Shown here piece after piece: positions 41,840-50,912 of a stretch of 64,000 bases of DNA. Within the stretch, counting starts at the first letter, position 1; each line of letters begins with the position of its first letter. A model generated the notes under the pieces. The model had not been told where the DNA came from and ran no database searches. It saw only the letters and a program-made list of their open reading frames with translations. Both the position numbers and the translations under genes were made by a program. Source of the DNA: Oligoflexia bacterium (GTDB taxonomy: Bacteria > Bdellovibrionota > Bdellovibrionia > Bdellovibrionales > Bdellovibrionaceae); contig BOLD01000006.1 in the NCBI GenBank assembly GCA_016861345.1, positions 62,001-126,000 of the forward strand. The letters run 5' to 3'.

Positions 41840-42750
41840 TTGGCACCTTTGATTGACCCCTTTAATTTTACCTTTGAATCAATTTGAATGTAAATGTTGT
41901 GATGGGTGATGGTGTGACGTAAGTCGAATTTTTTTGGCTTTTTCTTTGAAATCTCGGCCTGTCCAGGAAAGAGTAGAGTTTTCTTTAGAAATGGAACATA
42001 ATGATTTTCAGCAAGACAAATTTGGCTTCCCTTGCGGATGACCTGTGGCTTCCAGACCCAGATTTCTGATTTTTTGCGAGGTTTTTGTCGAGGGATTGTC
42101 ATCTGACTTTGATTTTCAAAACTTACACAATGTTTCATCCAAGGGCATATCAGGCAGGCGGGTTTTTTTGGAGTGCATACAGTGGCGCCGAGCTCCATCA
42201 AGGCTTGATTCATCAGATAGGGATCTTGAAGCTGGGCCAACTGATCAGACAGTTTTTGGAGTTTATTTTTTTCTTCTGGTTTCCACCAGGCAATCTGAAG
42301 ACCATGGACTCGAGTCAAAACGCGAATCACATTGCCATCTAACACGCCCACAGGCTCACTAAAAGCCAGGCTTGCGACCGCTCTTGAGGTGTAGGGTCCA
42401 AAGCCAGGGTATTGGATCAACTCATTGGCAGTTTGCGGAAAATTGATTTTTGCCAGCTCTTGAGCTGCCCGATGAAGATTTCTCGCTCGTGAATAGTAGC
42501 CAAGACCTGCCCAGTGCCCATAGACCTCTTCAATTGTTGCGGAGGCAAGATCTCGAAGATTGGGAAATCGCTCCATAAACCGCTCGTAAAATGGAATGAC
42601 TGCGGTCACTGTTGTCTGTTGCAGCATGACTTCAGAAATCCAAATTCGATAGGGATCTCGATTAATGCGCCAAGGAAGGGTGCGTGAATTCTCTTTGTAC
42701 CATTTGACTAAGAGCTTGCTTAAGACAGGCAGGGTTGATTTGATATTCAT
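41755..42750 (-). CDS. mutY: A/G-specific adenine DNA glycosylase MutY
   Basis: 331 residues. Catalytic Glu lies in ISEVMLQQTTV; the helix-hairpin-helix-Gly/Pro-Asp region YPGFGPYTSRAVASLAF and GVLDGNVIRVLTR holds the catalytic Asp; an intact 4Fe-4S motif follows (Cys-x6-Cys-x2-Cys-x5-Cys in CTPKKPACLICPWMKHC). A C-terminal NUDIX-like domain that recognises 8-oxoG is present but divergent. It removes A opposite 8-oxoguanine. The 5' end is 36 nt from the divergent agmatinase-family gene; the 3' end overlaps the lipoprotein gene. Confidence 0.95.
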   Translation of the reverse strand: MNIKSTLPVLSKLLVKWYKENSRTLPWRINRDPYRIWISEVMLQQTTVTAVIPFYERFMERFPNLRDLASATIEEVYGHWAGLGYYSRARNLHRAAQELAKINFPQTANELIQYPGFGPYTSRAVASLAFSEPVGVLDGNVIRVLTRVHGLQIAWWKPEEKNKLQKLSDQLAQLQDPYLMNQALMELGATVCTPKKPACLICPWMKHCVSFENQSQMTIPRQKPRKKSEIWVWKPQVIRKGSQICLAENHYVPFLKKTLLFPGQAEISKKKPKKFDLRHTITHHNIYIQIDSKVKLKGSIKGAKWVEISEIKTHNPSILLQKVLHHCFKNK

Positions 42751-42786
42751 ATTGCTTGATTATCCATATCAACGAGGAGGACTAGA

Positions 42787-43725
42787 ATGCAATATAAGCC
42801 TTTAAGCGGCAGAGAATTTCCCCGATTTTCGGCGATAAAAACATTCTTTCGCCTTCCTCATGTTGGAACACAAGAAAAATTTGATGTGGGTATTTTCGGA
42901 GTGCCTTATGATGGGGCAGTTTCTTATCGACCAGGGGCTCGGTTTGCACCCTCAAAAGTTCGAGAGGCCTCAAGTTTGGGGCGGGGCTTTCATATGGAGC
43001 GGGGATATTCGGTTTTTGATCACCTCAAAGTTGCGGATGTGGGCGACTGTCCAATTGTTCCCATTGATCAACATCAGACCTATGAAAAAATTGAGGCCTT
43101 TGCTGATCAGCTGCTGAAAAAGAAAAAACGATTTCTTGCAGTGGGGGGTGACCACTCGGTGACTCTCCCTTTGCTGCGGGCGCTGAAAAAGGCTCACAAA
43201 AAGCCAATTGGGTTTATTCACTTTGATGCCCATTTGGACACCTATCCAGCGGCGTGGGGCTGTGAGTATCACCACGGCTCCTTTGCTCGCCATGCGGTTG
43301 AAGAGGGACTTGTTGCTCCAGAGAAAATGATTCAGATTGGTATTCGGGGTCCCCTTGCCAGCAAGGACGATTTGGAATTTGCTAAAAAGTATAAAATTAA
43401 GGTCATTACTGTGGAAGATATTCGCAAAGGTAACTTTGAGGCCTTTCTGAAGAAGCTTCCGAGTTTTGGAGATTATCCCACATATATTTCTTATGATGTT
43501 GATATCCTTGATCCAGCCTACGCGCCAGGGACAGGCAGCCCCGTTGTTGGTGGCTTAACTACGTATGAAGCTCAGAGAATTTTTAGAGCTCTGAAAGTAA
43601 AAAATCTGGTTGCGGGCGATGTGGTGGAAATCAATCCAGCATACGACCACTCGGACATCACTTCGCTTGCCGGAGTGGACGCGCTGTTTGAAATGCTTTG
43701 CCTGATGGCTCAAAAATCATCTTAG
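42787..43725 (+). CDS. speB: Ureohydrolase, agmatinase-like
   Basis: 312 residues. All manganese-binding segments are present: GGDHSVT, HFDAHLDTY, and SYDVDILDPAYAPGTGSPV, with the C-terminal VEINPAYDHSDITSLA block. DPAYAPGTGSPxxGG is typical of agmatinase rather than arginase, which suggests agmatine to putrescine plus urea; guanidinobutyrase and related enzymes share it. The ribosome site GAGGAGG is strong. No arginine decarboxylase is in the window. The stop shares TTAG with the convergent cyclic-nucleotide-binding gene. Confidence 0.88.
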   Translation: MQYKPLSGREFPRFSAIKTFFRLPHVGTQEKFDVGIFGVPYDGAVSYRPGARFAPSKVREASSLGRGFHMERGYSVFDHLKVADVGDCPIVPIDQHQTYEKIEAFADQLLKKKKRFLAVGGDHSVTLPLLRALKKAHKKPIGFIHFDAHLDTYPAAWGCEYHHGSFARHAVEEGLVAPEKMIQIGIRGPLASKDDLEFAKKYKIKVITVEDIRKGNFEAFLKKLPSFGDYPTYISYDVDILDPAYAPGTGSPVVGGLTTYEAQRIFRALKVKNLVAGDVVEINPAYDHSDITSLAGVDALFEMLCLMAQKSS

Positions 43726-44891
43726 GCCGCAGGTTTATTTTCTAAAACAACCTTCGCGCCGCACTCTTGGCAGAACTTGGCTTGAGCTGAGACCTCAGCA
43801 CCACACTGAGTGCAAGAGGGGACACCGGGCTTTTTCTTCGGCTTACTCTCATCTTCAGTCATGTCGACAAAGCCCTTCTCATTCCACTTGTCAATTTCAC
43901 GGATGAGACGCCAAATTTTTTGAGTCGTTTTAAACTCTTTGATTTCAAATTGAAGGACAACAGATCCGTCAGAGCGGGCTTGGCGTTTAGCGAAAATGCC
44001 TTTTGCTTCGAGCTGAGTAAAGTGGTTTGTACCCAGATTGATTCCAAAATCATTCTTAAAAGCTTCAATGACTTTTGTGAAATCCATTGTGACCACGCCA
44101 AATCGGTCGACCTCAAGTGGTTCTGCAAGCTTGATGAAATTGGAAAGAAGATTGTACGCAGCTTCGTCGTATTTGAGAATTTCGCTCTTTCCACCTTTGA
44201 AATAATAATACTGATAAAATTCAAAGAAGGCCTCAACAGCACTCAAATCAAGAAAATGAACTTTTTGAATTTCATCTGGTCCTTCAGGGTTGTCGATTGA
44301 TTTTCCCATTTGGAATTCGGCAATTTTCATTTTCACGAGAATGGAAACAGCTTGCTCAAGACGGCGGGGTGATTGACCAAAAATGCGCTGAGCGTATTGG
44401 CGCATTTGGGTCCAATCAACAGTGATTTTCGATTTATTTTTTTCATCTTGAGCCTCGCCTTTGTGATCGGCGGCAAAGAAGATTGCCCCGTAGACCTGGG
44501 CAATTTGATCTTCCGGAAGGGGACTAGAGTCCTTTTCCATGCGAACAGACTTTAAGTCATTCATCGCCACTTTCAATCGCTCGGCAACAGATTTAATCAG
44601 CACTTTGAGAAATTGAGATGATGATTCGACCTGAGCTTTTGCAGCATCAACGGGAATTTCCATGTATTTTGTTTCGGTGTTGGCCACGACAGAAAAAGGA
44701 TGTGTTCCTGCGCCAAGAAGTGCTTGTTCCCCAAGAATTTGAGATGGGCCAACGGGTACTAATTCAATGTTTTTTTTGGGTCGTGACACGCACATGGTGG
44801 CAGCACCGCTTTGAACAAGAATAATGTTTGTGATTTTATCGCCTTCTTTAACGATAAAATCGCCTCTCTTGACAACTTTTACATTAGACAT
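43722..44891 (-). CDS. Cyclic-nucleotide-binding-domain protein with C-terminal zinc ribbon
   Basis: 389 residues. ATG 44891 with GAGG 6 nt before it is preferred over 44915. An N-terminal cNMP-binding domain (about 5-125) shows KRGDFIVKEGDKITNIILVQSGAATM, GPSQILGEQALLG and a beta-roll ending in helices; the phosphate-binding Arg-x-x-Ala is not clear, so ligand binding is uncertain. The middle (about 130-340) contains two winged-helix-like segments (RRLEQAVSILVKMKIA, NHFTQLEAKGIFAKRQARSDG). The end is a zinc ribbon, CTQCGAEVSAQAKFCQECGAKV (two CxxC). The plan is unlike Crp; possibly a regulator or scaffold. Same strand as the sigma-54 regulator, 66 nt downstream. Confidence 0.85.
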   Translation of the reverse strand: MSNVKVVKRGDFIVKEGDKITNIILVQSGAATMCVSRPKKNIELVPVGPSQILGEQALLGAGTHPFSVVANTETKYMEIPVDAAKAQVESSSQFLKVLIKSVAERLKVAMNDLKSVRMEKDSSPLPEDQIAQVYGAIFFAADHKGEAQDEKNKSKITVDWTQMRQYAQRIFGQSPRRLEQAVSILVKMKIAEFQMGKSIDNPEGPDEIQKVHFLDLSAVEAFFEFYQYYYFKGGKSEILKYDEAAYNLLSNFIKLAEPLEVDRFGVVTMDFTKVIEAFKNDFGINLGTNHFTQLEAKGIFAKRQARSDGSVVLQFEIKEFKTTQKIWRLIREIDKWNEKGFVDMTEDESKPKKKPGVPSCTQCGAEVSAQAKFCQECGAKVVLENKPAA

Positions 44892-44957
44892 GGCAACCTC
44901 GAATTCATGATTCAACTTATCGACAATTCGAGGCTTTTCTTTACGGGTAAACTGAAA

Positions 44958-46370
44958 TTACTGTGTTATTTCTGGATCAATATCTCCAGGGGGGCGTAAA
45001 CCCTTCTTTTTTATCTTTTCGACTAAGGTCGTGCGATTCAATCTGAGCAGCATGGCTGCTTGATTTCGATTCCATCCAGTTTTTTCAAGCGCTCTGAGAA
45101 TCAATGAATTCTCAAATTGATCCACGGCTGTATTAAAATCCATTCCAAGATCAGGTATGTCCATCATTGTGGTATCGGCAGAGGCAACTGCAGAAGATCG
45201 ATACTTTGCAGGAAGATCATTAATATCAATCATTCCATGGCCCTTTAAAATAGCGAGACGCTCAACGAGATTTTCAAGCTCACGAATATTTCCGGGCCAT
45301 GCGTAGTTCACAAGACAGTCCATTGCTTCACTTGTAATCCCAGTCAGTTTTCGGCTTTTATTTTTATTAAACTGGTCGATGAAATGATTCAATAAAAGTG
45401 GAATATCCGTCTTTCTCTCTTGAAGAGAGGGAATTACCATAGGAATCACATTCAGACGATAGAAAAGATCTTCTCTAAAGTTTCCAGCTTCGACCTGCTC
45501 TTCTAAGTTTTTATTTGTAGCAGCGATCACGCGCACATTGACCTGAACACTTTTCGTTCCGCCAACTGGCTCAAAAGTTTTTTCTTGCAAGGCTCTTAAA
45601 ATCTTGACCTGTAGTGCAGGCTCAAGGTCACCAATTTCATCCAGGAAAATGGTTCCACCATCAGCCAGTTCAAAGCGACCGATTCGATTGGCAATGGCTC
45701 CAGTGAAGGCTCCTTTGACATGACCAAAAAGTTCACTTTCTAAAAGCTCAGAAGGGATTGCTCCGCAGTTAATGGCAATAAAGGGATGCGAAGCTCGGGA
45801 TGAATTGTAGTGAATCGCTCGAGCAATCAGTTCTTTGCCTGTTCCACTTTTTCCAGTGATAAGTATGGTTGAATCTGTGTCGGCCACTTTTTCAATCAGT
45901 CGAAGGACATTTTGAATATTTTCGCTTTGACCAACGATTTGATCAAATTGGTATTTTTTGCTGAGCTCTGTTCTGAGCTGAGAGTTTTCTTGGGTCAGTC
46001 GACGATGATCCAGAGCTTTATCAACAAGACTCATCAATTCATCCATATTAAATGGCTTCGTGATGAAATGAAAGGCACCCTTTTGTGTTGCTCGAACAGC
46101 GGACTCGATTGTTCCCTGGCCAGTTAGGATGATGACTTCGCAGTTGGGATGTTGTGACTTCAGGTAGGTCATCAGGTCGATGCCATCCCCATCGGGCAAA
46201 TTTAAATCCACAAGGGCGAGATCAAGAGCCTGATCACCTTGAGTGACGGCCTTTGCTTCTTCAATTTTATTTGCAGTTAGGACATTTAACCCTTTTCGAT
46301 CCAAAATTCGAAAAAGAGCTGATCTGAGACTTGATTCGTCGTCGACGATTAAAACTCGAGATGATCGCAT
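44958..46370 (-). CDS. Sigma-54-dependent response regulator (NtrC/AtoC type)
   Basis: 470 residues. Receiver (1-122): IVDDE, phospho-acceptor Asp in LALVDLNLPDGDGID, IILTGQG (Thr), FITKPF (Lys). AAA+ domain (about 140-370): Walker A GKSGTGKE, GAFTGA loop, GGTIFLDEIGDL Walker B, the arginine-finger region and FYRLNVI. A Fis-type helix-turn-helix lies at the end (GWNRNQAAMLLRLNRTTLVEKIKKKGL). All sigma-54 contact residues are present, so it should activate promoters of the GG-N10-GC type. The kinase gene lies 80 nt upstream, in the same direction, so they are very likely a two-component pair. Confidence 0.95.
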   Translation of the reverse strand: MRSSRVLIVDDESSLRSALFRILDRKGLNVLTANKIEEAKAVTQGDQALDLALVDLNLPDGDGIDLMTYLKSQHPNCEVIILTGQGTIESAVRATQKGAFHFITKPFNMDELMSLVDKALDHRRLTQENSQLRTELSKKYQFDQIVGQSENIQNVLRLIEKVADTDSTILITGKSGTGKELIARAIHYNSSRASHPFIAINCGAIPSELLESELFGHVKGAFTGAIANRIGRFELADGGTIFLDEIGDLEPALQVKILRALQEKTFEPVGGTKSVQVNVRVIAATNKNLEEQVEAGNFREDLFYRLNVIPMVIPSLQERKTDIPLLLNHFIDQFNKNKSRKLTGITSEAMDCLVNYAWPGNIRELENLVERLAILKGHGMIDINDLPAKYRSSAVASADTTMMDIPDLGMDFNTAVDQFENSLILRALEKTGWNRNQAAMLLRLNRTTLVEKIKKKGLRPPGDIDPEITQ

Positions 46371-46450
46371 GAACCTTCCTTCCGTGGTGGGCTCTGTAAC
46401 CTAATAATCATGGTAAAAGAACTTTGACGGGCCTGTCAAAATTCCGGCCA

Positions 46451-48319
46451 CTAATTCGGACCTTCAGCCTTAAAAACTAGACGTGGTAAGGAAATTTTTG
46501 CCATACAAATATTTTTAAATTGGGCAGAAATTTCTAACCGACCATGAAGATCGTGAATAATTTGCCTTGCAATAGCGACTCCAAGTCCTCTGTGTAAGTC
46601 ATGAGCAGGACCGTTATCTATTATAGTGATTTCAATATCCTGACTCAGCTCAACGACTTTAATTTCAATGATGCCATGTAATGGGGTCTGGGTGCGGATT
46701 TGCTCGATGATTCTTTCAATTGAATTTTGAAGCAGATTCTGAAAAGCATGTGAGATCACGTTAAGATAGCCAGTGATCAGAGCGGGTTTGTTTGGAAATT
46801 GAACTTTAATTTCAATGCCCATCGATTTAGTTTGAAGTTCAACAATTTTAATTGCACGTTCGATTGCTTCGCGAATATCGAACTCTTTATATTCATCAGC
46901 CGTTGGATTGCGCACAAAGCCCAAAAGATTTTGCACAATTTCTTGGCACCTACGGACTCCCTTTTCCATCTCTTTAATGTCAGGAAAAATCGGATCATCA
47001 GATTTAAGATCCATTTGGATCAGTTGAATAAAGGATAGAATTCCGCCCAGTGGATTGTTCAATTCATGGGCAATGCTGCCACCAATGGTGCCAATTTCTG
47101 CCAATCTTGCAGATTCAAGGATCTGTCGTTGCATTTTTGTTTGTTCAGTAATGTCGTGGTACTGATGGACAAATAAAGGTTCACTTTGAGGATCCAGCTG
47201 CAGACTTTGGCTATAGACTTCGTAGAGTTGATTATGTGATTTTCCTGTATCAAGACGGAACCGATGTCCCAGTTGGCAATGTGAGCATGGAGCGTTTCGA
47301 TGAAAAAGAACTTGGTAGCATTTTTGTCTAATCAATTGCTGAGGTAAAAGATTTGATTTTTGGCTAAAAGCCAGGTTGGCCTGAATCACTTCATAGTTTT
47401 GAGTGATCAAACACACGGGGTCCGATACAGCATTAAAGGTGGCTTCCCACTGATCTTTAAGGGTTTCAGATTCATTAAGCTTTAAGATTCGATCAACAGC
47501 GAGAGAGACAACTTCAGAAATTTTATTGAGAAAGTCGGTCTCATCTTTTGAAAAAGATTTTTTTTCTGTTCGAACAAAGACAAGGTCGCCAATCTTATTT
47601 TGGTTCTCTGACTGCGAAAGTTCAATAGAGTAGGTATAAATCTGGGGGTTTCTATTTTGTTCAGAAAGGAGCGTTGTCTCAGCTTGGTGTGGCAGGCGAA
47701 TTCGAACAGAGTCAAAAAGAACAGATTCTTTTAAAGAGCTTGAAAGGTTAGATTCAATTTCAGATAGTGAAGAGGCTTTATAGATGGCCAGTGATACTTT
47801 TTGAATGGCCTCCCAGCGACTGTTGGCGATCAGAGTTTTCTTCTTTGCCTCTTCCAGATAGGCTTGCCGTTTTTGGACCCTATCTTCAAGAGAAAGAGAA
47901 AGAGCCGTGAGTTGATCATTAAGAGATTGGACTAAGACTTCAAGTGCAGCCTGTTGCTTGATTCTTTGAGATTCCTCAATGGACTCTAAAACATACTGCT
48001 CAAAATTAAGGTCTCGAACGGAGCCAACAATCCGAAAAATAGGCAGTTCATTAACAACTTGGAGCACGTCGGGTGCTGATGAAGAGGGGGTTGTGATCAA
48101 GACGATTTGCAATCCGGGATTCTGCAATTGAACTTCTTCGACAAGATTTTGAAAATCTTGAGAAAGAGAGATTAAAAATGGCACAATGATCACATCAAAA
48201 TTTTTTATCTGACCGAATTGTTTGATCTCATCAAGCCGCGCAATGCTCTCGACTTCAAGATGTGATGTCGCAGGAAGAAAATCGCCAATCAAAAGAACAT
48301 TCGAACTTACAGATGACAT
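46451..48319 (-). CDS. Soluble sensor histidine kinase with pseudo-receiver, GAF and PAS domains
   Basis: 622 residues, no membrane segment. Order: receiver-like domain (1-115) lacking the acidic pair and Asp, coiled coil (about 125-170), GAF (about 175-280), PAS (about 290-390) that includes CYQVLFHRNAPCSHCQLG (Cys-x9-Cys-x2-Cys), then dimerisation helix with IAHELNNPLGGIL (His) and an HATPase with N box AFQNLLQNSIE, IIDNGP and GLGVAIARQII. The canonical F/PFFTTK lid is absent. The CxxC in the PAS may bind a metal or redox cofactor. It overlaps the HAD gene by 13 nt and precedes the sigma-54 regulator. Confidence 0.92.
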   Translation of the reverse strand: MSSVSSNVLLIGDFLPATSHLEVESIARLDEIKQFGQIKNFDVIIVPFLISLSQDFQNLVEEVQLQNPGLQIVLITTPSSSAPDVLQVVNELPIFRIVGSVRDLNFEQYVLESIEESQRIKQQAALEVLVQSLNDQLTALSLSLEDRVQKRQAYLEEAKKKTLIANSRWEAIQKVSLAIYKASSLSEIESNLSSSLKESVLFDSVRIRLPHQAETTLLSEQNRNPQIYTYSIELSQSENQNKIGDLVFVRTEKKSFSKDETDFLNKISEVVSLAVDRILKLNESETLKDQWEATFNAVSDPVCLITQNYEVIQANLAFSQKSNLLPQQLIRQKCYQVLFHRNAPCSHCQLGHRFRLDTGKSHNQLYEVYSQSLQLDPQSEPLFVHQYHDITEQTKMQRQILESARLAEIGTIGGSIAHELNNPLGGILSFIQLIQMDLKSDDPIFPDIKEMEKGVRRCQEIVQNLLGFVRNPTADEYKEFDIREAIERAIKIVELQTKSMGIEIKVQFPNKPALITGYLNVISHAFQNLLQNSIERIIEQIRTQTPLHGIIEIKVVELSQDIEITIIDNGPAHDLHRGLGVAIARQIIHDLHGRLEISAQFKNICMAKISLPRLVFKAEGPN

Positions 48320-48816
48320 GTCGATATGATCTCCTGATGTGATAAGACGGTATAGTCGGGGAAATCCTCTGGAAAACGTGGTTTCTCATCTTGATGTTCG
48401 CCGTATTTGAACCAACAAGTGAAGCCCCCTGATCTCTTGGCTTCGCGAATATCTGTGCTCAAGCGATTGCCAACACTCAAAAACTTGCCTTTCGTTAAAT
48501 GGCCGGACTGTATCAGATTCTCAAAGGCCATTTGCTTATTTTCGTTTGCCTCAATATCAACATAGACGATTTGGTGAAATAGAACTTCAATCCCTAGTGA
48601 CACTATTTTTTGTTTTTGAACAGGAATTTTACCCTGGGTCATCAAGATCAGGTGGTATTTGGGTTTGAGGTAGTGCAGATTTTCGAGCGCTCCAGGCATC
48701 AGGGGCAAAGGCCTTTGAATTCTCAGAAAAAATTCTGGTGTTTCGGCAATTGGGATGAGTAGACCTGAGGTATCAAGAAGCGTATCATCAAGATCGAAGA
48801 CAATAGCTTTGATCAT
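48307..48816 (-). CDS. HAD-superfamily hydrolase
   Basis: 169 residues. Motif I VFDLDDTLLDT holds the nucleophile and acid Asp; motif II LILMTQG (Thr); motif III Lys/Arg around KQKIVSLG; motif IV VGNRLSTDIREAKRSGG. A small cap lies between I and II. Phosphatase or phosphotransferase; substrate unknown. It overlaps the upstream M14 gene by ATGA and the downstream kinase by 13 nt, so the four genes 49481-44958 are one tightly coupled operon. Confidence 0.87.
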   Translation of the reverse strand: MIKAIVFDLDDTLLDTSGLLIPIAETPEFFLRIQRPLPLMPGALENLHYLKPKYHLILMTQGKIPVQKQKIVSLGIEVLFHQIVYVDIEANENKQMAFENLIQSGHLTKGKFLSVGNRLSTDIREAKRSGGFTCWFKYGEHQDEKPRFPEDFPDYTVLSHQEIISTCHL

Positions 48817-49481
48817 TCTAGCCTCAATATTTTTTGAAGACCTGGGCCAAAAATTGGCCAGAGTGTATTCAAATCACTTTTTTCTTGAGCCTCGATACAG
48901 ATCACTGGAGTTCTTTGACTGAGCCAGCCATATTGGCCAAGTGATCCTGGTGTGGGATAACCAATATCCTCTTTATATTCGTAAGGAGTATCTTCAGCGA
49001 GAGTTTTGGCAGCAACAGAGCCTGGTTGTCCTGTATAGACAATACAGGGCTCCCAAGAATGAAAGTGAACAATCAAAGAAGGTTTTTCTGTCTCAATTAA
49101 GTTTGTCAGGGCCTGTGTTTCCTTTTCGCTATTGGGATAAGGACCAGGGTAATAGCGAGGGGCCTTACTTTCAGGAGACCAATCTGGAGTTTGAAAATTC
49201 CGATTCAGATCAACGCCATTGGAATTTGTTCTCTGCGCTTTTGAATAACCATCAACATTCAGGCAGGGGATCAGAATCCATGGCTTCAAATTCAGGTTGT
49301 TGTTTTTTTGCAACCAGTGGAGAAGGTCTGTTGCAAGTTGCACTCCCTCAGGTTCATCACCATGGACTCCGCCCACAAAGAGAATAGGGGCTCTCTGAGG
49401 TGGCGCTGAGCGATAAAGCTCAATTGAGCTTCCTCGACTCGTTATTGCCCAAGAAGATTGATGCAAAATTTTGTGATTCAT
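48813..49481 (-). CDS. mpaA: Cytosolic M14-family murein peptide amidase, MpaA-like
   Basis: 222 residues without a signal peptide. VGGVHGDEPEGV (zinc His and Glu), LNVDGYSKAQRTNSNGVDLNRNF (Arg and Asn substrate site), VHFHSWEPC (zinc His) and CIEAQEK (general base Glu). The size and HGDE-EG-RTNxxGVDLNRNF pattern match MpaA, which removes diaminopimelate from L-Ala-D-Glu-mDap in muropeptide recycling. It is the first gene of an operon with a HAD hydrolase and a sigma-54 two-component system, which raises the possibility that muropeptide status is what the kinase reports on (inference). Its start is 15 nt from the divergent glmU start. Confidence 0.87.
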   Translation of the reverse strand: MNHKILHQSSWAITSRGSSIELYRSAPPQRAPILFVGGVHGDEPEGVQLATDLLHWLQKNNNLNLKPWILIPCLNVDGYSKAQRTNSNGVDLNRNFQTPDWSPESKAPRYYPGPYPNSEKETQALTNLIETEKPSLIVHFHSWEPCIVYTGQPGSVAAKTLAEDTPYEYKEDIGYPTPGSLGQYGWLSQRTPVICIEAQEKSDLNTLWPIFGPGLQKILRLE

Positions 49482-49496
49482 GTTCTGATTATCATC

Positions 49497-50903
49497 ATGA
49501 ATTCGACAGTAAAAAAAGAGAAAACAAAGAAAATCACCGCGATTATTTTGGCTGGAGGCAAGGGAACAAGAATGAACTCACCTTTGCCGAAGGTCTTACA
49601 CCCTGTTGGTGGAAAGCCCATGATCGTGCGAGTCATCGAAGCTTGCCGCCAGGCCGGAGTTGAAGATGTCCGCATTGTCATAGGACATGGTGGCACGCTA
49701 GTGAGGACTGTCGTAACACCCTACGGAGTTGAGTGCTTCCCTCAAGCTCAACAATTGGGAACTGCGGATGCAGTGAAATCCGCTCAGTTGGATACCCTCG
49801 AAGGTGACGTGATAATTTTAAATGGTGATCACCCCCTGATTGAGGCCGAGGATTTAAAACAATTTATTGAAAATTTCAGAAGCCAAAGTGCAAATGTTGC
49901 CTTGGTTACTTGTGAACTGAAAAAGCCGAAGGATTTTGGTCGAGTCATTCGTCATCAAGGCTCTCTTCGTGCTATTGTTGAAGCAAAAGATGCCTCAGTT
50001 GAAACTTTAAAAATTCGAGAGGTGAATACTGGGATTTATATTGCTCAGGCTGATGTTTTACAAGATTACATTCCTCGAATAGACAATAAAAATCTCAAAG
50101 GTGAATATTATTTGACGGATTTGATTTCACTTGCTGTAGAGGATCAACTCAAGCTCATTCCGATCCTTTCGAGCCCAAAGGTAGCCTTCGGTGTCAATAC
50201 ACAACTTGAACTTGCTCGCGCGAATATGATTGTCAATCGTCGAAAGGTTAAGCGTCTACTTGATGCTGGAGTTCTTGTTTTGGATCCGACTCATACCTAT
50301 GTCGAAGATGATGTCATTGTGCAATCAGGAGCCGTTTTGTACCCTGGAGTTTATCTGAGAGGAAAAACATCAGTTGGTCCTTTTACAGCGATTGAGCCGA
50401 ATTGCTATGTTGTTGATTCTGAAATTGGGGAAAGCGTTGTTGTTCGTGCAAATTCGTATATTGAAAAAACAGTGATAAAGGCTCGAGCTTCGATTGGACC
50501 TTTTGCGCGACTGCGCCCTGAGACAGAAATTGGCGAAGAGGCCCATGTGGGTAATTTTGTTGAAATGAAGAAGGTTAAATTTGGAAATAAATCAAAGGCC
50601 GGTCATTTGACTTATCTTGGAGATGCCGAGGTAGGAACCGATACCAACATTGGCTGCGGGACGATCACCTGCAACTATGCAGTGGATAAAAAGAAGTACA
50701 AGACAAAAATCGGAAGTCACGTCTTCGTTGGCAGTGACACCCAATTTGTAGCCCCCATTCAGATCGGAGATCACGCTGTTATTGGCTCAGGATCGACAAT
50801 TACGAAAGATGTTCCTGAAAAAGCATTGGCTGTGGCTCGAGGAAAACAATTTGTAAAAGAGAATTACGTTAAAACTCAGGGTGAGTCAGAAACGAAAGAG
50901 TAA
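49497..50903 (+). CDS. glmU: Bifunctional GlcNAc-1-P uridyltransferase / GlcN-1-P acetyltransferase GlmU
   Basis: 468 residues from ATG 49497; a longer start at 49458/49461 would add a hydrophobic stretch not expected in this cytosolic enzyme. The N-terminal pyrophosphorylase: IILAGGKGTRMNSPLPKVLHPVGGKPM, QQLGTADAV, NGDHPL and GEYYLTDLI. The left-handed beta-helix acetyltransferase: GPFARLRPETEIGEEAHVGNFVEMKK, KAGHLTYLGDAEVG, GCGTITCNYA and GSDTQFVAPIQIG. Makes UDP-GlcNAc for peptidoglycan and LPS. glmS follows 9 nt downstream: glmU-glmS operon as in many proteobacteria. A small difference is AGG for the usual AAG in the nucleotide loop. Confidence 0.97.
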   Translation: MNSTVKKEKTKKITAIILAGGKGTRMNSPLPKVLHPVGGKPMIVRVIEACRQAGVEDVRIVIGHGGTLVRTVVTPYGVECFPQAQQLGTADAVKSAQLDTLEGDVIILNGDHPLIEAEDLKQFIENFRSQSANVALVTCELKKPKDFGRVIRHQGSLRAIVEAKDASVETLKIREVNTGIYIAQADVLQDYIPRIDNKNLKGEYYLTDLISLAVEDQLKLIPILSSPKVAFGVNTQLELARANMIVNRRKVKRLLDAGVLVLDPTHTYVEDDVIVQSGAVLYPGVYLRGKTSVGPFTAIEPNCYVVDSEIGESVVVRANSYIEKTVIKARASIGPFARLRPETEIGEEAHVGNFVEMKKVKFGNKSKAGHLTYLGDAEVGTDTNIGCGTITCNYAVDKKKYKTKIGSHVFVGSDTQFVAPIQIGDHAVIGSGSTITKDVPEKALAVARGKQFVKENYVKTQGESETKE

Positions 50904-50912
50904 GGTCGTTCT

